Shown in pieces: positions 7,983 to 17,342 of a stretch of 64,000 nucleotides of DNA (its first letter is position 1; every line of letters starts with the position of its first letter). The notes beneath the pieces are model-generated. The model searched no databases. It was not told the DNA's origin and saw only the letters and a program-made list of their open reading frames with translations. The translations under genes were made by a program, and so were the position numbers. The stretch comes from Fimbriimonadaceae bacterium (GTDB lineage: Bacteria; Armatimonadota; Fimbriimonadia; Fimbriimonadales; Fimbriimonadaceae), in NCBI GenBank assembly GCA_019638775.1, contig JAHBTD010000001.1, positions 806,001 to 870,000 of the forward strand, written 5' to 3'.

Positions 7983-8423
7983 TTACTTATCCTTCGAAAT
8001 ATTCAGGGGCTTTGGGTTTTGTGCGGTATGCGGGTGCTCTGCGCCGGCATAAACTTTCAGCTTGCTAAAGATCTTGTCGCCGAGCTTGGTCTTGGAAGTC
8101 ATTCCCCACACAACCTTTTCGACGAGCTTAACCGGATTGGTTTCGAGCATCTTGCCGCGAGCGACGTTCTTGATACCGCCCGGCCAGCCTGTGTGCCAAT
8201 AAATGATCTCTTCGCCCTTACGGCCGGTCAGCTTGACCTTTGCCGCATTGATGATGACGACGAAATCGCCGCAATCCTGGTTGTAGGCAAAGTTCGGCTT
8301 GTGCTTGCCTCTCAATACCTGGGCGACTTGCGCAGCGAGGCGGCCCAGCGGTACATCCGTCGCATCGACGACAAACCACTGACGCTCTATTTCACCTACC
8401 CGTACGGGTGTTGTCCGATTCAT
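7983..8423 (-). CDS. rplM: 50S ribosomal protein L13
   Basis: About 146 residues when started at ATG 8423 (MNRTTPV...), the usual L13 length. The frame stays open 12 codons upstream, but that part is Lys/Arg-rich and unlike L13. Recognised by WFVVDATDVPLGRLA, the NAAKVKLTGRK strand and YWHTGWPGG. A GGAAAG/AGGT purine run precedes the chosen start. It is cotranscribed with truA upstream and rpsI downstream. Confidence 0.97.
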   Translation of the reverse strand: MNRTTPVRVGEIERQWFVVDATDVPLGRLAAQVAQVLRGKHKPNFAYNQDCGDFVVIINAAKVKLTGRKGEEIIYWHTGWPGGIKNVARGKMLETNPVKLVEKVVWGMTSKTKLGDKIFSKLKVYAGAEHPHTAQNPKPLNISKDK

Positions 8424-8494
8424 TTCTGTTAACCTAACTTTCCTTTTGCCTCGCTGCACTTTCGTGCAGCAAACTCTGAGCTTTCGCTCGAAAA

Positions 8495-9319
8495 CTACTC
8501 TTCGAAGCCATCATCTTCCTTGTTGCGACAGTCCTTTGGGTGGCGTCCATAGCGCACCCGCATCAGCATCAGCCCCTTCGCGGGCAATACTTCTGGCAAC
8601 ACTTCCTGGTCTCTCGTCTTGGGATCAAGGAGCCTTCCAACACTTTCAACGTCACGTTTGCCGAGTCCAACCTCAAGAAGGGCTCCGCTCATTCTGCGCA
8701 TCTGTCCACGCATGAACGCCGTTCCAACGATGTCGATGGAGATTCGTCCGGCGCGGTCCTTCACGGCGACGCTTCGAATCACGCGGATCGTATTATCGAC
8801 CCAATCGTCCAAGTTCGCGGTGAACGCCCGAAAGTCTTGTCTTCCAACCAACAGCTTTGCCGCTTCCTGCATTCGATCAATTCTTAGGCCAGGAAGCGCC
8901 CGATGGCTAATCCGCTCTAAAAAAGGATCGCGTTCGCCGGAGTTGATTCTGTATTTGTAAGTGCGGTCGTTCGCACAAAATCGACTGTGGAACGTATCGC
9001 TTACGGATACAGAAGACTTTACGACGACCGTCGCGGGTAGCCGGTGGTTCAGGACTCGGGTCCAGTTCTCAGGCGGTAAGTTCACCGCGCTGTCGAAATG
9101 GCAGACCTGACCAATGGCGTGAGCACCGCTATCGGTTCTGCTAGCTCCTATAATCTCGCAATCCTCGCCCGAGACCTGGCGAACGGCTTCTGTCAATGTA
9201 CTCTGGACTGTTACCAATCCAGCCTGTGCGGCCCAGCCGCAGAAATCGGTGCCGTCGTATGCAACGACGAGCTTAATTCTTTTAGTCGACAAGCTCCAAA
9301 ACCGCGGTGAGCGCTCCAT
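8495..9319 (-). CDS. truA: tRNA pseudouridine synthase A
   Basis: Isomerises uridines 38-40 of the tRNA anticodon arm to pseudouridine. 274 residues from ATG 9319. Motifs: KLVVAYDGTDFCGWA near the N-terminus, the catalytic Asp in GASRTDSGAHAIGQV (residues ~60-74), and FMRGQMRRM in the C-terminal half. The start overlaps the rplQ end by 38 bases. A TTG overlapping the rplQ stop (..TTGTCGACTAAA..) is an alternative giving a more typical N-terminus nine residues shorter. The rpoA-rplQ-truA-rplM-rpsI order is common in bacteria. Confidence 0.95.
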   Translation of the reverse strand: MERSPRFWSLSTKRIKLVVAYDGTDFCGWAAQAGLVTVQSTLTEAVRQVSGEDCEIIGASRTDSGAHAIGQVCHFDSAVNLPPENWTRVLNHRLPATVVVKSSVSVSDTFHSRFCANDRTYKYRINSGERDPFLERISHRALPGLRIDRMQEAAKLLVGRQDFRAFTANLDDWVDNTIRVIRSVAVKDRAGRISIDIVGTAFMRGQMRRMSGALLEVGLGKRDVESVGRLLDPKTRDQEVLPEVLPAKGLMLMRVRYGRHPKDCRNKEDDGFEE

Positions 9320-9731
9320 CGCCTCGGCGCAGGCCGGTCTTTGTCAGCCGGGTGCAGCCACCGTTGCGATTCTTATAGCGCGGACCGATTTCGTCGAAAA
9401 GATACTTGACCAAGTCTTCGCCGTTGAGCAAGCTCATGTTGCGCAGGATCGTTGTCTTTTCCATCGCTGTCTTGCCAGCCAGAGCCTTCACGGGCTTGGC
9501 GCTGGAAGAAGAGTGTCCGACAAGGATCTTTCGAGCCTCGCGTCGGGCCGTCAGCGTATCCGTCTTGCCGGTTGTGATCAGCTTCTCGACGATGCGCTGA
9601 AGCTCCTTCGCTCGCCCAAAGGTTGTATGAACATAGCCGTGTCGCACGAATTGACGTGCAAGGTTGTTCAAAAGGGCACGGCGTTGGTCGCTCGGCAAGC
9701 CTAGTTTTCTACGGTCAACTAAGTGTCGCAT
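9282..9731 (-). CDS. rplQ: 50S ribosomal protein L17
   Basis: 149 residues. MRHLVDRRKLGLPSDQRRALLNNLARQ is the usual start of L17, and the protein ends RNGGCTRLTKTGLRRGDGA, the conserved C-terminal signature. A central Ala/Ser-rich loop (SSSSAKPVKALAG) makes it longer than the ~120-residue E. coli protein. It follows rpoA closely and overlaps truA. Confidence 0.97.
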   Translation of the reverse strand: MRHLVDRRKLGLPSDQRRALLNNLARQFVRHGYVHTTFGRAKELQRIVEKLITTGKTDTLTARREARKILVGHSSSSAKPVKALAGKTAMEKTTILRNMSLLNGEDLVKYLFDEIGPRYKNRNGGCTRLTKTGLRRGDGALTAVLELVD

Positions 9732-9768
9732 CTATCAAATCTCCAATCAAATCAATCGTCGTTCAGTC

Positions 9769-10758
9769 TTAGAAATCGTCGTCGTCGTCCAGCAGGTCAA
9801 TCGCGCGGATGCCACCCTTAGGCGCCTTCAGCTCGATTCCATGCTCGGCAAGCTTATCGCGAACCTCGAACAGCGACTTCTTACCGAATCCTCGGATGCT
9901 GGTAAGGTCTGCCTCGGTCGCGGTTGCCAACGCTCGGAGCGTCAACAGGCCAGCGCGGCGAAGACAGTTGAAGGTGCGCTGCGAGAAGTCCAACTCCTCG
10001 ATGCGCATCTCAGGGATGTTCGAAAGCTCGGGCGAAACCTCATCCGGCTCAAGCTCTGCCGATTCAAAACCAGCATTCCCGAGGTCAAAGAAGAGTCGGA
10101 AATACTTGTCGAGAATGTGGGCGGCCTGGGAAACGGCATCGTTTGGCGAGATCGCTCCCGTGGTCCAGACATCGAGCACCAATCGCTCAAAGTCGGTACG
10201 CATTCCAACACGAGTCTGTTCGACCGTGTAGTTCACCTTGCGCATGGGGGTGAATTGGGCGCCGGTCGGAATGATTCCGATCATGCCCTTAAATCGCTCT
10301 TGCTTGTCGGGAAGCGTGTAGCCGACGCCCCATCCAACATACATCTCCATGGTCAAGGTTGCGCCCTTCTCGCTAATCGTTGCGATGTAAGCGTCGGGGT
10401 TCACGACTTCGACGCCTTCGGGGCAGACGATGTCGGCTCCGGTAACTCGGCCAGGGCCCTTAACCTCGATCTTCAGCACCTTGTCTTCTGCGGGGGGGCC
10501 ATCCTCTTCGTCGATGCGGATAGCGATGTCCTTCAGGTTAAGCAGAAGCTGGGTCGTGTCCTCTTTCACGCCGGGGATCGGGGCGAACTCGTGGAACACC
10601 TTGTCGATCTTGACGGCGCAGATTGCGGCTCCTTGGATGGAACTCAGCAGAACGCGGCGCAGCGCGTTGCCGATAGTCTGTCCATAACCGCGCTCAAGCG
10701 GCTCAAAGACAAACTTCCCGTAATCGAGATTCAAATCGAGAGTGGAAATGTGCGGCAT
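9769..10758 (-). CDS. rpoA: DNA-directed RNA polymerase subunit alpha
   Basis: 329 residues, standard length. The N-terminal dimerisation domain contains LERGYGQTIGNALRRVLLSS and later GWGVGYTLPDKQ. The C-terminal domain (residues ~245-315) has LDFSQRTFNCLRRAGLLTLRALATATEADLTSIRGFGKKS, the helix-hairpin-helix surface that binds UP elements and activators. It ends with an acidic DDDDDF tail. It follows rpsK directly, without the rpsD gene usual at this place. Confidence 0.98.
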   Translation of the reverse strand: MPHISTLDLNLDYGKFVFEPLERGYGQTIGNALRRVLLSSIQGAAICAVKIDKVFHEFAPIPGVKEDTTQLLLNLKDIAIRIDEEDGPPAEDKVLKIEVKGPGRVTGADIVCPEGVEVVNPDAYIATISEKGATLTMEMYVGWGVGYTLPDKQERFKGMIGIIPTGAQFTPMRKVNYTVEQTRVGMRTDFERLVLDVWTTGAISPNDAVSQAAHILDKYFRLFFDLGNAGFESAELEPDEVSPELSNIPEMRIEELDFSQRTFNCLRRAGLLTLRALATATEADLTSIRGFGKKSLFEVRDKLAEHGIELKAPKGGIRAIDLLDDDDDF

Positions 10759-10804
10759 AACTTTTTGCTTCTATCTGTCCAATAGCCAATAAATCAAATA
10801 ATCG

Positions 10805-11194
10805 TCAGACTCGTCGTCGCTTCGGCGGGCGGCATCCGTTGTGGGGAACCCGGGTGACGTCCATAATCGACGAAACCTCAAGCCCTTGAGCGGCCAGCGA
10901 GCGGATCGCGGTCTCTCGTCCAGACCCCGGACCGCAGACCTTCACTTCCACCTTTCGGAGGCCGTGGTCCATCGCCTTGCGCACTGCGTTCTCCGCAGCA
11001 ACAGAGGCGGCAAACGGCGTGCTCTTTCGGCTGCCCTTAAAGTTGCACGAGCCAGCGCTCGACGCGGCGATCACGTTGCCCTGGGGGTCCGTAATCGTTA
11101 CGATGGTGTTGTTGAACGATGCCTGGATGTGGACGACGCCCACCGGCACGTTCTTTCTTTCTTTAGCCTTTCCCTTTACGATCTTTCTTGCCAT
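10805..11194 (-). CDS. rpsK: 30S ribosomal protein S11
   Basis: 129 residues, normal length. Recognised by [49 protein letters not shown] and the C-terminal [18 protein letters not shown]-type rRNA-binding tail. It lies between rpsM and rpoA in the alpha-operon order. Confidence 0.98.
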   Translation of the reverse strand: MARKIVKGKAKERKNVPVGVVHIQASFNNTIVTITDPQGNVIAASSAGSCNFKGSRKSTPFAASVAAENAVRKAMDHGLRKVEVKVCGPGSGRETAIRSLAAQGLEVSSIMDVTRVPHNGCRPPKRRRV

Positions 11195-11264
11195 GGCTTC
11201 CTTTAGGCTGCTCTTTCAAGGTTAGACCCCGATTCCCAAAAGGGGATACGGGGTCTGAAAATTG

Positions 11265-11642
11265 TTACTTCTTCGCCTTCTTCTTTCCGGCAACGGTCTT
11301 CGCCTTTCCTTTTCGCGTACGTGCATTGCTGCGCGTTCTCTGTCCGCGAGTGGGAAGTCCGCGTCGATGACGCAGGCCGCGATAGCTGTTGATATCGATC
11401 AAACGGCGGATGTTCGAGTTGACTTCGCGTCGAAGGTCTCCCTCAACGACATATTCCCGGTCAATGATTTCGCGAAGATGGGTGATGTCGGCCTCATCGA
11501 GGTCTTTCACTTTCTTTCGCGGGTCTAGCCCGGCCTTCGCAATCACTTCGCTTGCATTGTGCTTGCCAATGCCGTAAATCAGCGGCAAAGCGTATTCGAT
11601 CGCTTTCTCGCGGGGAAGGTCAACACCTGCTATACGTGCCAT
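11265..11642 (-). CDS. rpsM: 30S ribosomal protein S13
   Basis: 125 residues. [25 protein letters not shown] is the S13 N-terminus, and [24 protein letters not shown] the head-domain tail that contacts tRNA. It ends in a Lys-rich KKKAKK stretch. It starts 24 bases downstream of rpmJ. Confidence 0.98.
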   Translation of the reverse strand: MARIAGVDLPREKAIEYALPLIYGIGKHNASEVIAKAGLDPRKKVKDLDEADITHLREIIDREYVVEGDLRREVNSNIRRLIDINSYRGLRHRRGLPTRGQRTRSNARTRKGKAKTVAGKKKAKK

Positions 11643-11666
11643 TCTTCTCGGTTTCTCCTGGTCCTC

Positions 11667-11780
11667 TTAGCCCTGTCGCTGTTTGTGCTTCGGGTTGATG
11701 CACAACACGCGCACTACGCCCTTGCGTTTGATGATTTTGCATTTGTCGCAAATTTTTTTTACGCTGGCTCGAACTTTCAT
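11667..11780 (-). CDS. rpmJ: 50S ribosomal protein L36
   Basis: 37 residues ([15 protein letters not shown]... ending HKQRQG), the normal size of L36. Zinc-type CxxC...C...H pattern (Cys11, Cys14, Cys27, His32). It lies between infA and rpsM, the usual bacterial place. It was found by translating the gap between those two genes. Confidence 0.97.
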   Translation of the reverse strand: MKVRASVKKICDKCKIIKRKGVVRVLCINPKHKQRQG

Positions 11781-11931
11781 CGCCAAATCGTCCTATTGGT
11801 CCGTCTACAAGGTAAGGAGCTTTAATAGCGCCTGCCCGGCGTCTTGTATTTCTCCTTAGACGCAAGGGCAAATTATACCTACGGGTGAGCCTCAAGAGCT
11901 ACCCGCCCTATCTGATTCCTGGAGATTGAGC

Positions 11932-12195
11932 CTATTTGAAGCGGTAAACGATCCGACCCATGGTCAGATCGTAGGGCGAAAGCTCCACCTTCACACGATC
12001 GCCCGGCAAAATGCGAATGTAGTGCATCCTCATTTTGCCGCTGATGTGGCAGAGCAGTTCGATATCGCCTTCGTCGAGTTTCACCCTAAACTTAGCGTTC
12101 GGCAGGTTCTCAAGAACCGTACCGTCAACCTCAATTCCTTGTTCTTTCTCTGAGGTCTCTTTTCGCTTTCTGTACTGAAACTGTCTTCGGCCCAT
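11932..12195 (-). CDS. infA: Translation initiation factor IF-1
   Basis: 87 residues from ATG 12195. The S1/OB-fold core runs from [18 protein letters not shown] to [15 protein letters not shown]-1 is normally about 72 residues; this one has an Arg/Lys/Glu/Gln-rich N-terminal extension of about 16 residues ([18 protein letters not shown]). The start is supported by a GGAG four bases upstream. The frame remains open further upstream without a better site. It begins the second ribosomal block and is preceded by two promoter-like sequences. Confidence 0.95.
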   Translation of the reverse strand: MGRRQFQYRKRKETSEKEQGIEVDGTVLENLPNAKFRVKLDEGDIELLCHISGKMRMHYIRILPGDRVKVELSPYDLTMGRIVYRFK

Positions 12196-12255
12196 AAATC
12201 TCCGGTTTCTCCCTGTGAGTTCGATGAGGACGATTTGGTCCCTATCGAAGAGACG

Positions 12256-12261
12256 ATTATA
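12256..12261 (-). promoter_or_regulatory. Consensus -10 box (TATAAT) for the infA block
   Basis: A perfect TATAAT on the minus strand, about 60 bases before the infA start. The -35 region at 17-18 bp spacing is poor, so it may be a weak or activated promoter. Confidence 0.5.
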
Positions 12262-12320
12262 GCCCCTCGAACTCGGCAAAACCTTGTGTAGGTGATAGTT
12301 TACTTGGTCTCGCTGGCCTC

Positions 12321-12349
12321 ACCATAGGCCCTGCATTTTGTACGGTCAA
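12321..12349 (-). promoter_or_regulatory. Sigma70-type promoter for the infA block
   Basis: TTGACC (12344-12349) and TATGGT (12321-12326) with a 17-bp spacer on the minus strand, in the gap between infA and the oppositely oriented membrane gene. Confidence 0.6.
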
Positions 12350-12399
12350 ATTCGAAATCGATATCTCTGGCACATCGGGTGCTGTTGATTTGCTTGAAA

Positions 12400-12732
12400 A
12401 TGGATTACGCACTCCAAGACCGATTGCACCTGCAGCGCAAGTCCAATATCGCGATCATAATCGCCCTGTCGCTCGCTATTGTTGGCGGCCTGATCATGGC
12501 TCCGCTGGCATATTACGGTCAAAGCCCGGTCCTCGCCGTCAACGCATCGGTGATCTGCTACTTCGCCGCTGTGGCATGGTTCAATGGACTCGCGTATTAC
12601 GTAGCCAGCAAAGGCTATCCGGCCCGGCACTGTTTGCTGGGGCTGTTCAGCATCGTTGGAGCGATCATCTTGATCTTTTTGCCGGATCAAACAAAGGGGC
12701 CAAACCCCCTACCCCGAACTTTGCGGTGGTGA
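12400..12732 (+). CDS. Small membrane protein of unknown function inside the ribosomal cluster
   Basis: About 110 residues, no recognised family. Three hydrophobic stretches predict three transmembrane helices: IAIIIALSLAIVGGLIMA, a SVICYFAAVAWFNGLAYYV segment, and CLLGLFSIVGAIILIFL. The ends are basic and polar. It is the only plus-strand gene between rpsI and rpsN, separating map from infA. ATG 12400 is chosen; a GTG 21 bases upstream is in frame. No convincing Shine-Dalgarno is seen, so the start is uncertain. It probably inserted into an ancestral map-infA junction. Confidence 0.65.
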   Translation: MDYALQDRLHLQRKSNIAIIIALSLAIVGGLIMAPLAYYGQSPVLAVNASVICYFAAVAWFNGLAYYVASKGYPARHCLLGLFSIVGAIILIFLPDQTKGPNPLPRTLRW

Positions 12733-12776
12733 CCCTCCCCCATAAAAGGGTTGCGCCCTACGAGAGAATGTCTTCC

Positions 12777-13526
12777 CTACTCGACGGTTAGGATTTCAGG
12801 ACCGTCTTTGGTAACGGCAACGGTATGCTCGAAGTGAGCGGACCAGGAGTTGTCGGCAGTGACAATAGTCCAGCCGTCAGAAAGGGTCCTTACTTTCCAA
12901 GTCCCCTTATTCACCATCGGCTCGATGCAGAAGGTCATGCCCTCTTTGATCACCGGTCCACGCCCAGCCTTGCCAAAATTCGGCACACTCGGTTCTTCGT
13001 GAATGGTGCGTCCGATACCATGCCCGACAAGATCGCGGACGATACCGTACCGATACTGGTTCACGTACTTCTCAATCGCCGCCGAGATGTCCCCGATCTT
13101 GTTGCCGACCTTCGCTTTGGCGATCCCCTGATAAAGGCTCTCTTTCGTGACGTTCAAAAGCTTCTGCATATCCGGGTCGATATTGCCCACCGGATACGTC
13201 CATGCGCCATCGGCATTCCAGCCGTCCAGCGTAACGCCAAGATCGAGATCGACGATGTCACCCTCCTGAAGGGGAACGTCGTTCGGGATTCCGTGGATGA
13301 CAACCTGATTCACCGAGATACACGCATTTGCCGGATATCCACGATAGCCGTTGAAGGCACAAACGCCACCCTCGGCAGCAACGATTTTGCCCGCAAGCTC
13401 ATCCAGCTGGCGCGGGGTTGTCTTCCCCGGCACGATCGCTTCCGAAAGTTCGCGAATGGTCTTGGCGACGATGCGGCCTGCGGCGCGCATCTTCGCAATC
13501 TCAAATCCTTTCTTTAAGTAGATCAC
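12777..13526 (-). CDS. map: Methionine aminopeptidase, type I
   Basis: Removes the initiator Met from nascent proteins. 249 residues. Metal ligands of the pita-bread fold are visible: DLDLGVTLDGWNADGAWT, GHGIGRTIHEEPSVPN, FCIEPMVN and FEHTVAVT. There is no N-terminal zinc-finger extension. Its start overlaps the adk stop by 4 bases, so the two are translationally coupled, as in the secY-adk-map-infA order of many bacteria. Confidence 0.97.
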   Translation of the reverse strand: MIYLKKGFEIAKMRAAGRIVAKTIRELSEAIVPGKTTPRQLDELAGKIVAAEGGVCAFNGYRGYPANACISVNQVVIHGIPNDVPLQEGDIVDLDLGVTLDGWNADGAWTYPVGNIDPDMQKLLNVTKESLYQGIAKAKVGNKIGDISAAIEKYVNQYRYGIVRDLVGHGIGRTIHEEPSVPNFGKAGRGPVIKEGMTFCIEPMVNKGTWKVRTLSDGWTIVTADNSWSAHFEHTVAVTKDGPEILTVE

Positions 13527-14170
13527 CGGCTAATCCCCTCAACGATGGCTTGGAAGACGCCTTCGGGAGACTTGGTTCCGTCCACTTCTTCGAGCAGCCC
13601 GCGCTCGCGGTAGAACTGGATAACGGGCTCGGTGCTTTCGTAAAAAACCTTCAGCCTTTCCCGAATCGTTTCCGGCTGATCGTCAGACCGCACAAACAGA
13701 GGACTGTTGCACTTATCGCAAAGGCCTTCGCGCTTGGGCGGTTTGGTATCGCGATGATAGATTTCGCCGCATTTGGTGCAGCCCATCCGCCCGCTCAGAC
13801 GGTGGACGATAAGGTCTTCGGGCGCGATGATGGAGACAACTTTGTCGATCGGCTGCTCCATCTCGTCAAGGATCGTTTCGAGAGCCTCGGCCTGACGGAC
13901 CGTTCTGGGAAAGCCGTCCAGCAGGAATCCGTGTTTGCGGCAATCTTCGGAGCGGATGCGCTTCGACATCATCTCGATGGTTATGCCGTTGGGGACGAGC
14001 TCACCACGGTCGATGTAGCTTTGGGCGAGTCGCCCAAGGTCGGTTTCCGCCTCAATCTCGCTTCGGAAAATCAGTCCTGAAGACAAAGTTTTCAGGCCGT
14101 ACTCCTTTTCAAGGAGTGCGGCCTGAGTGCCTTTCCCGACGCCCGGAGGGCCGATTAAGATGAGTCTCAC
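13523..14170 (-). CDS. adk: Adenylate kinase (zinc-lid type)
   Basis: Converts ATP + AMP to 2 ADP. 215 residues. P-loop GPPGVGKGTQA (residues 7-17), DGFPRTVRQAEAL in the NMP/core region, and a long LID domain containing CTKC and CDKC, a four-cysteine zinc site as in Gram-positive enzymes. It lies 8 bases downstream of secY and overlaps map. Confidence 0.98.
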   Translation of the reverse strand: MRLILIGPPGVGKGTQAALLEKEYGLKTLSSGLIFRSEIEAETDLGRLAQSYIDRGELVPNGITIEMMSKRIRSEDCRKHGFLLDGFPRTVRQAEALETILDEMEQPIDKVVSIIAPEDLIVHRLSGRMGCTKCGEIYHRDTKPPKREGLCDKCNSPLFVRSDDQPETIRERLKVFYESTEPVIQFYRERGLLEEVDGTKSPEGVFQAIVEGISR

Positions 14171-14178
14171 TCGATATC

Positions 14179-15519
14179 CTACGTTCCGTATTGCTTCATC
14201 AAGAGGTTCGCTTCAATCTGTCTCATCGTTTCCAGCGCAACGCTGACGACGATCAGGATCGAAGTGCCAAAGAAATAACCCGAACGCTGAATACCGGTGA
14301 TGTCGGTAGCCAGGTACTGGGTAAGAGCAACAGAGGCTAAGAAGATTGCGCCAACGATAGCGATGCGCGAAATGACCCCGTCAAGGAAGTCACGCGTTTG
14401 CTTACCTGGACGCACACCCGGAATAAACGAACCCGCTCGCTTCAAGTTGTTGCTCATGTCTTCCACATTGAACTGAATCGCCGCCCAGAAGTACTGGAAG
14501 AAGAAGATCAACGCTACGAAGAAGAGACAACCCGTAAAGCCTTTCAATCCGGTCTGGAGTGAAGGCACGAGATACGGCGTGGCCTTTTCGAGAAACTCAC
14601 CGATTGGCGATGTGCGCGGGAAGAACATGCCGAACTGCGAAGGCATGAACGCAATGGACATCGCAAAGATAATTGGGATGACGCCACCAATGTTCAGCGG
14701 GATCGGCAAATAGCTGGTCTGACCGCCAATCGCCTTCGTCCCAACTTGCCTACGCATATGTTGTATAGGTATTCGGCGCTGAGCGATGGTAAACAGAACG
14801 ATCACCCACGTTACAGCTACGAAGATGACAACCAAAAGCAGAATCTGCCACAGCTGAATGATCTGGCTTTGATACTGCGTCCAGATCGCACCCGCCGTGC
14901 TCGGCATAGATACGATAATGCCCGCAAAGATCATTAGCGACACACCGTTGCCGATGCCCTTTTCGCTAATCTGCTCACCCAGCCACAGCACGAACATCGC
15001 ACCCGCAGTCCAGAAGACAACTAGTGTGATCTGCACAAAGAGTGACATCTGAATCTCACTCCTCATGAGCCCGATCAGACCCATGCTTTGCGCAACACAA
15101 AGGATGAGCGTGAAAAGCCGAGTTCTTCGGTTCTGCTGCTTTCGAGCGTATTCGCCGCCCTCTTGCATCTCCTTTTTCCACGCCGGGAACGCCGTGGTCA
15201 GAATCTGCATGATAATCGACGAAGTGATGTAGGGGTTTAAGCCTAACGCAAAGATGGAAAGTCTCTTAAGCGCACCGCCACCAAAAGAGTCGAGAAGCTG
15301 GAAGAACTGAATCTTCATCAGCTTATCGAGCGCGTCTTGGGGCGACTCACCGGGGATAGGAACAGAAACGTTAATTCCGATGACGTAGACACAGAAGATG
15401 CCTAGCACAAAGATAATTCGCTGGCGCAGCTCAGGGTCTGCCCACGCCAGTCGTAACGTTTCCCATAACGGCAACGATAACGCTTTATCACCACCGCCTC
15501 CAAAAACTCCGCTATTCAC
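14179..15519 (-). CDS. secY: Protein translocase subunit SecY
   Basis: Central channel of the Sec translocon in the inner membrane. 446 residues with ten predicted transmembrane helices. Recognised by [14 protein letters not shown] near the N-terminus, [18 protein letters not shown] (plug/TM2 region), [25 protein letters not shown] and the C-terminal [30 protein letters not shown]. Its start overlaps the rplO stop by 4 bases. Confidence 0.98.
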   Translation of the reverse strand: MNSGVFGGGGDKALSLPLWETLRLAWADPELRQRIIFVLGIFCVYVIGINVSVPIPGESPQDALDKLMKIQFFQLLDSFGGGALKRLSIFALGLNPYITSSIIMQILTTAFPAWKKEMQEGGEYARKQQNRRTRLFTLILCVAQSMGLIGLMRSEIQMSLFVQITLVVFWTAGAMFVLWLGEQISEKGIGNGVSLMIFAGIIVSMPSTAGAIWTQYQSQIIQLWQILLLVVIFVAVTWVIVLFTIAQRRIPIQHMRRQVGTKAIGGQTSYLPIPLNIGGVIPIIFAMSIAFMPSQFGMFFPRTSPIGEFLEKATPYLVPSLQTGLKGFTGCLFFVALIFFFQYFWAAIQFNVEDMSNNLKRAGSFIPGVRPGKQTRDFLDGVISRIAIVGAIFLASVALTQYLATDITGIQRSGYFFGTSILIVVSVALETMRQIEANLLMKQYGT

Positions 15520-15956
15520 AGAATGTTCGCCTCTCCGCCAGCCTTTTCGATCGCTTCTTTGGCCTTGGCGCTAAACTTGTGCGCAGAGACCTTGAGCTTC
15601 TTCGTCAGGCTACCGAACGCGAGGATCTTCACTCCGTCCTTAAGTCCCGGAATAATGCCGCTCTGGAGCAGCTTTTCCGTGGTTACGTCGTCGCCTGACT
15701 TGAACAGCCTTTCCAGGTCGTCCAAGTTGACGATTGCAAACTCTTTGTGGTTGATATTGCGGAAGCCTTTCTTGACCGGCAATCGGCGCTGGATTGGGGT
15801 TTGTCCACCTTCAAAATTCGGGTGGATTTGGCGTCTTGCCTTTTGCCCCTTCGTACCGCGAGTCGCGGTTTTGCCCATGCCGCTGCCGATACCACGCGCG
15901 ACGCGTCGCTTACGCTTCGTGCTTCCTGTATTCGGTCGTAAATCGTGCAAACCCAT
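15516..15956 (-). CDS. rplO: 50S ribosomal protein L15
   Basis: 146 residues. [40 protein letters not shown]-type Gly/Arg/Lys-rich N-terminus and the C-terminal [32 protein letters not shown]. It sits five bases downstream of rpmD and overlaps secY. Confidence 0.98.
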   Translation of the reverse strand: MGLHDLRPNTGSTKRKRRVARGIGSGMGKTATRGTKGQKARRQIHPNFEGGQTPIQRRLPVKKGFRNINHKEFAIVNLDDLERLFKSGDDVTTEKLLQSGIIPGLKDGVKILAFGSLTKKLKVSAHKFSAKAKEAIEKAGGEANIL

Positions 15957-15961
15957 GATGC

Positions 15962-16411
15962 TTAGTCCTCGGTTTTCTTGGCTTTGGTCGTGCGCTTCGG
16001 CTTATCGGAAGCGTCTGCTGAATCTGTCTTTGCCTTGGCTGCCGGCTTTGCGGCTGGCTTCGCTGCCTTCGGCTTGGCTTCCTTGGCGGGAGCTTCGGCC
16101 ACGGCGGATTTGGCTGCGGGGGCTTCGGCTGCAGGAGCCTCTGCCTTTGGAGCCGCTGCCTTCTTGGCGGGAGCAGCCTTCTTCGGAGCTTCCGCCTTGC
16201 TGCCAGTTTTGTTGGCGCGCTTTGCCGGAGGCTGCCCTTCAACCACTTGGACATCCAGCATGTGCTTGACGTGGTGGATCATGCCGCGAATGGACGGGGA
16301 ATCTTCCTTGTCCACCGTTCGATTCATCTTCTTCAGCCCAAGAGCAGCGACCGTCGCACGGTTGCGCGGCGTTTGCCCGATCAGGCTTTTCACAAGCTTA
16401 ATGCGCAGCAT
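15962..16411 (-). CDS. rpmD: 50S ribosomal protein L30 with a long Ala/Lys/Pro-rich C-terminal extension
   Basis: The first ~60 residues are a standard L30 ([20 protein letters not shown] ... [19 protein letters not shown]). Bacterial L30 normally ends here. This product continues for about 89 residues made almost entirely of Ala, Lys, Pro, Glu and Ser ([15 protein letters not shown]-type repeats, ending [11 protein letters not shown]), like a histone H1 or HU tail. The frame is uninterrupted and meets rplO five bases later, so the extension belongs to the gene. It overlaps the rpsE end by 14 bases. Confidence 0.95.
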   Translation of the reverse strand: MLRIKLVKSLIGQTPRNRATVAALGLKKMNRTVDKEDSPSIRGMIHHVKHMLDVQVVEGQPPAKRANKTGSKAEAPKKAAPAKKAAAPKAEAPAAEAPAAKSAVAEAPAKEAKPKAAKPAAKPAAKAKTDSADASDKPKRTTKAKKTED

Positions 16412-16973
16412 CGGCTTCCTCCTTTCTGGCTTGCTTCAGCCACGGAACCAGCTCGTTGACATCGAGACCGCGAGCATCCGCGTTCTTCTCGGGAACCGAG
16501 AGAGCCTGCAGAGCCTCCATCGTCGCGTAGGCGACGTTGATGGCGTTGCGGCTTCCAAGAATCTTGGAGAGAACGTTGTGAATGCCAGCGGCTTCGAGAC
16601 AAGCTCGAACCGCGCCGCCTGCTTTGACTCCCGTACCGGGCGATGCCGGGCGCAGGATAACCTGCGAGGAGCCTGAGGTGGCTCTGATCTCGTGAGGGAT
16701 GGTCTCACGAATCATGGGGATAGCAACCATCGCCTTCTTCGCGGCTTCTTCAGCCTTTCGGATGGCATCCGGAATTCCCCGGGCTTTGCCAAGACCGACG
16801 CCGACCTTGCCTTTGTTGTCGCCAACAACGACCAAGATGGACCAAGAAGCGGTCTTACCGCCCTTGTGGGTCTTGAAAACTTTGTTCGTGCGAATGACGC
16901 GCACATCAAGCTGCGGCCCATCGCCCTGCATCGAGCTTTGGCGCTTGCCACTGAGTCGGGACATCATTCTCAT
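16398..16973 (-). CDS. rpsE: 30S ribosomal protein S5
   Basis: 191 residues. The double-stranded-RNA-like N-terminal domain (VFKTHKGGKTASWSILVVVGDNKG, GLGKARGIPDAIRKA) and the C-terminal domain (PASPGTGVKAGGAVRACLEAAGI) are both present. The start lies two bases after the rplR stop, with GGAG eight bases before ATG. The C-terminus is somewhat longer than in E. coli. Confidence 0.98.
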   Translation of the reverse strand: MRMMSRLSGKRQSSMQGDGPQLDVRVIRTNKVFKTHKGGKTASWSILVVVGDNKGKVGVGLGKARGIPDAIRKAEEAAKKAMVAIPMIRETIPHEIRATSGSSQVILRPASPGTGVKAGGAVRACLEAAGIHNVLSKILGSRNAINVAYATMEALQALSVPEKNADARGLDVNELVPWLKQARKEEADAAH

Positions 16974-16975
16974 AA

Positions 16976-17329
16976 TTAAAACTCCAGCCCGGCCTCTCGG
17001 GCGCTATCGGCAAGGTTCGCAATCGCTCCGGTGTACTGAAGACCGCCACGATCAAAAACCACGGACTTGATGCCCTTCTCTTTGGCACGCTTTCCGACCA
17101 GTTCGCCGACCAGCTTTGCGCCATCAAGGTTGCCCGCGCCTTTCACATTCTTTTCGTATGTGCTAGCCGATGCGAGCGTCACGCCCTTGCTGTCGTCGAT
17201 AATCTGTGCCGAAATGTGTTTCAGGCTCTTATAAATGGCGAGCCTCGGCCGCTCGGCGGTACCCGTAACGCGTTTACGGATGCGAGCATGCCGAGCGACG
17301 CGCATATCGTTTCTACTTCGTTTAGCCAC
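16976..17329 (-). CDS. rplR: 50S ribosomal protein L18
   Basis: 117 residues, normal size. [33 protein letters not shown] is the 5S rRNA-binding N-terminal half; [30 protein letters not shown] closes the protein. Conserved order rplF-rplR-rpsE. Confidence 0.98.
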   Translation of the reverse strand: MAKRSRNDMRVARHARIRKRVTGTAERPRLAIYKSLKHISAQIIDDSKGVTLASASTYEKNVKGAGNLDGAKLVGELVGKRAKEKGIKSVVFDRGGLQYTGAIANLADSAREAGLEF

Positions 17330-17342
17330 GTCTCAACTCTCC

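Noticed and set aside
9664-10785. 373-codon plus-strand open frame
   Set aside because: Antisense shadow of rpoA and the rplQ start.
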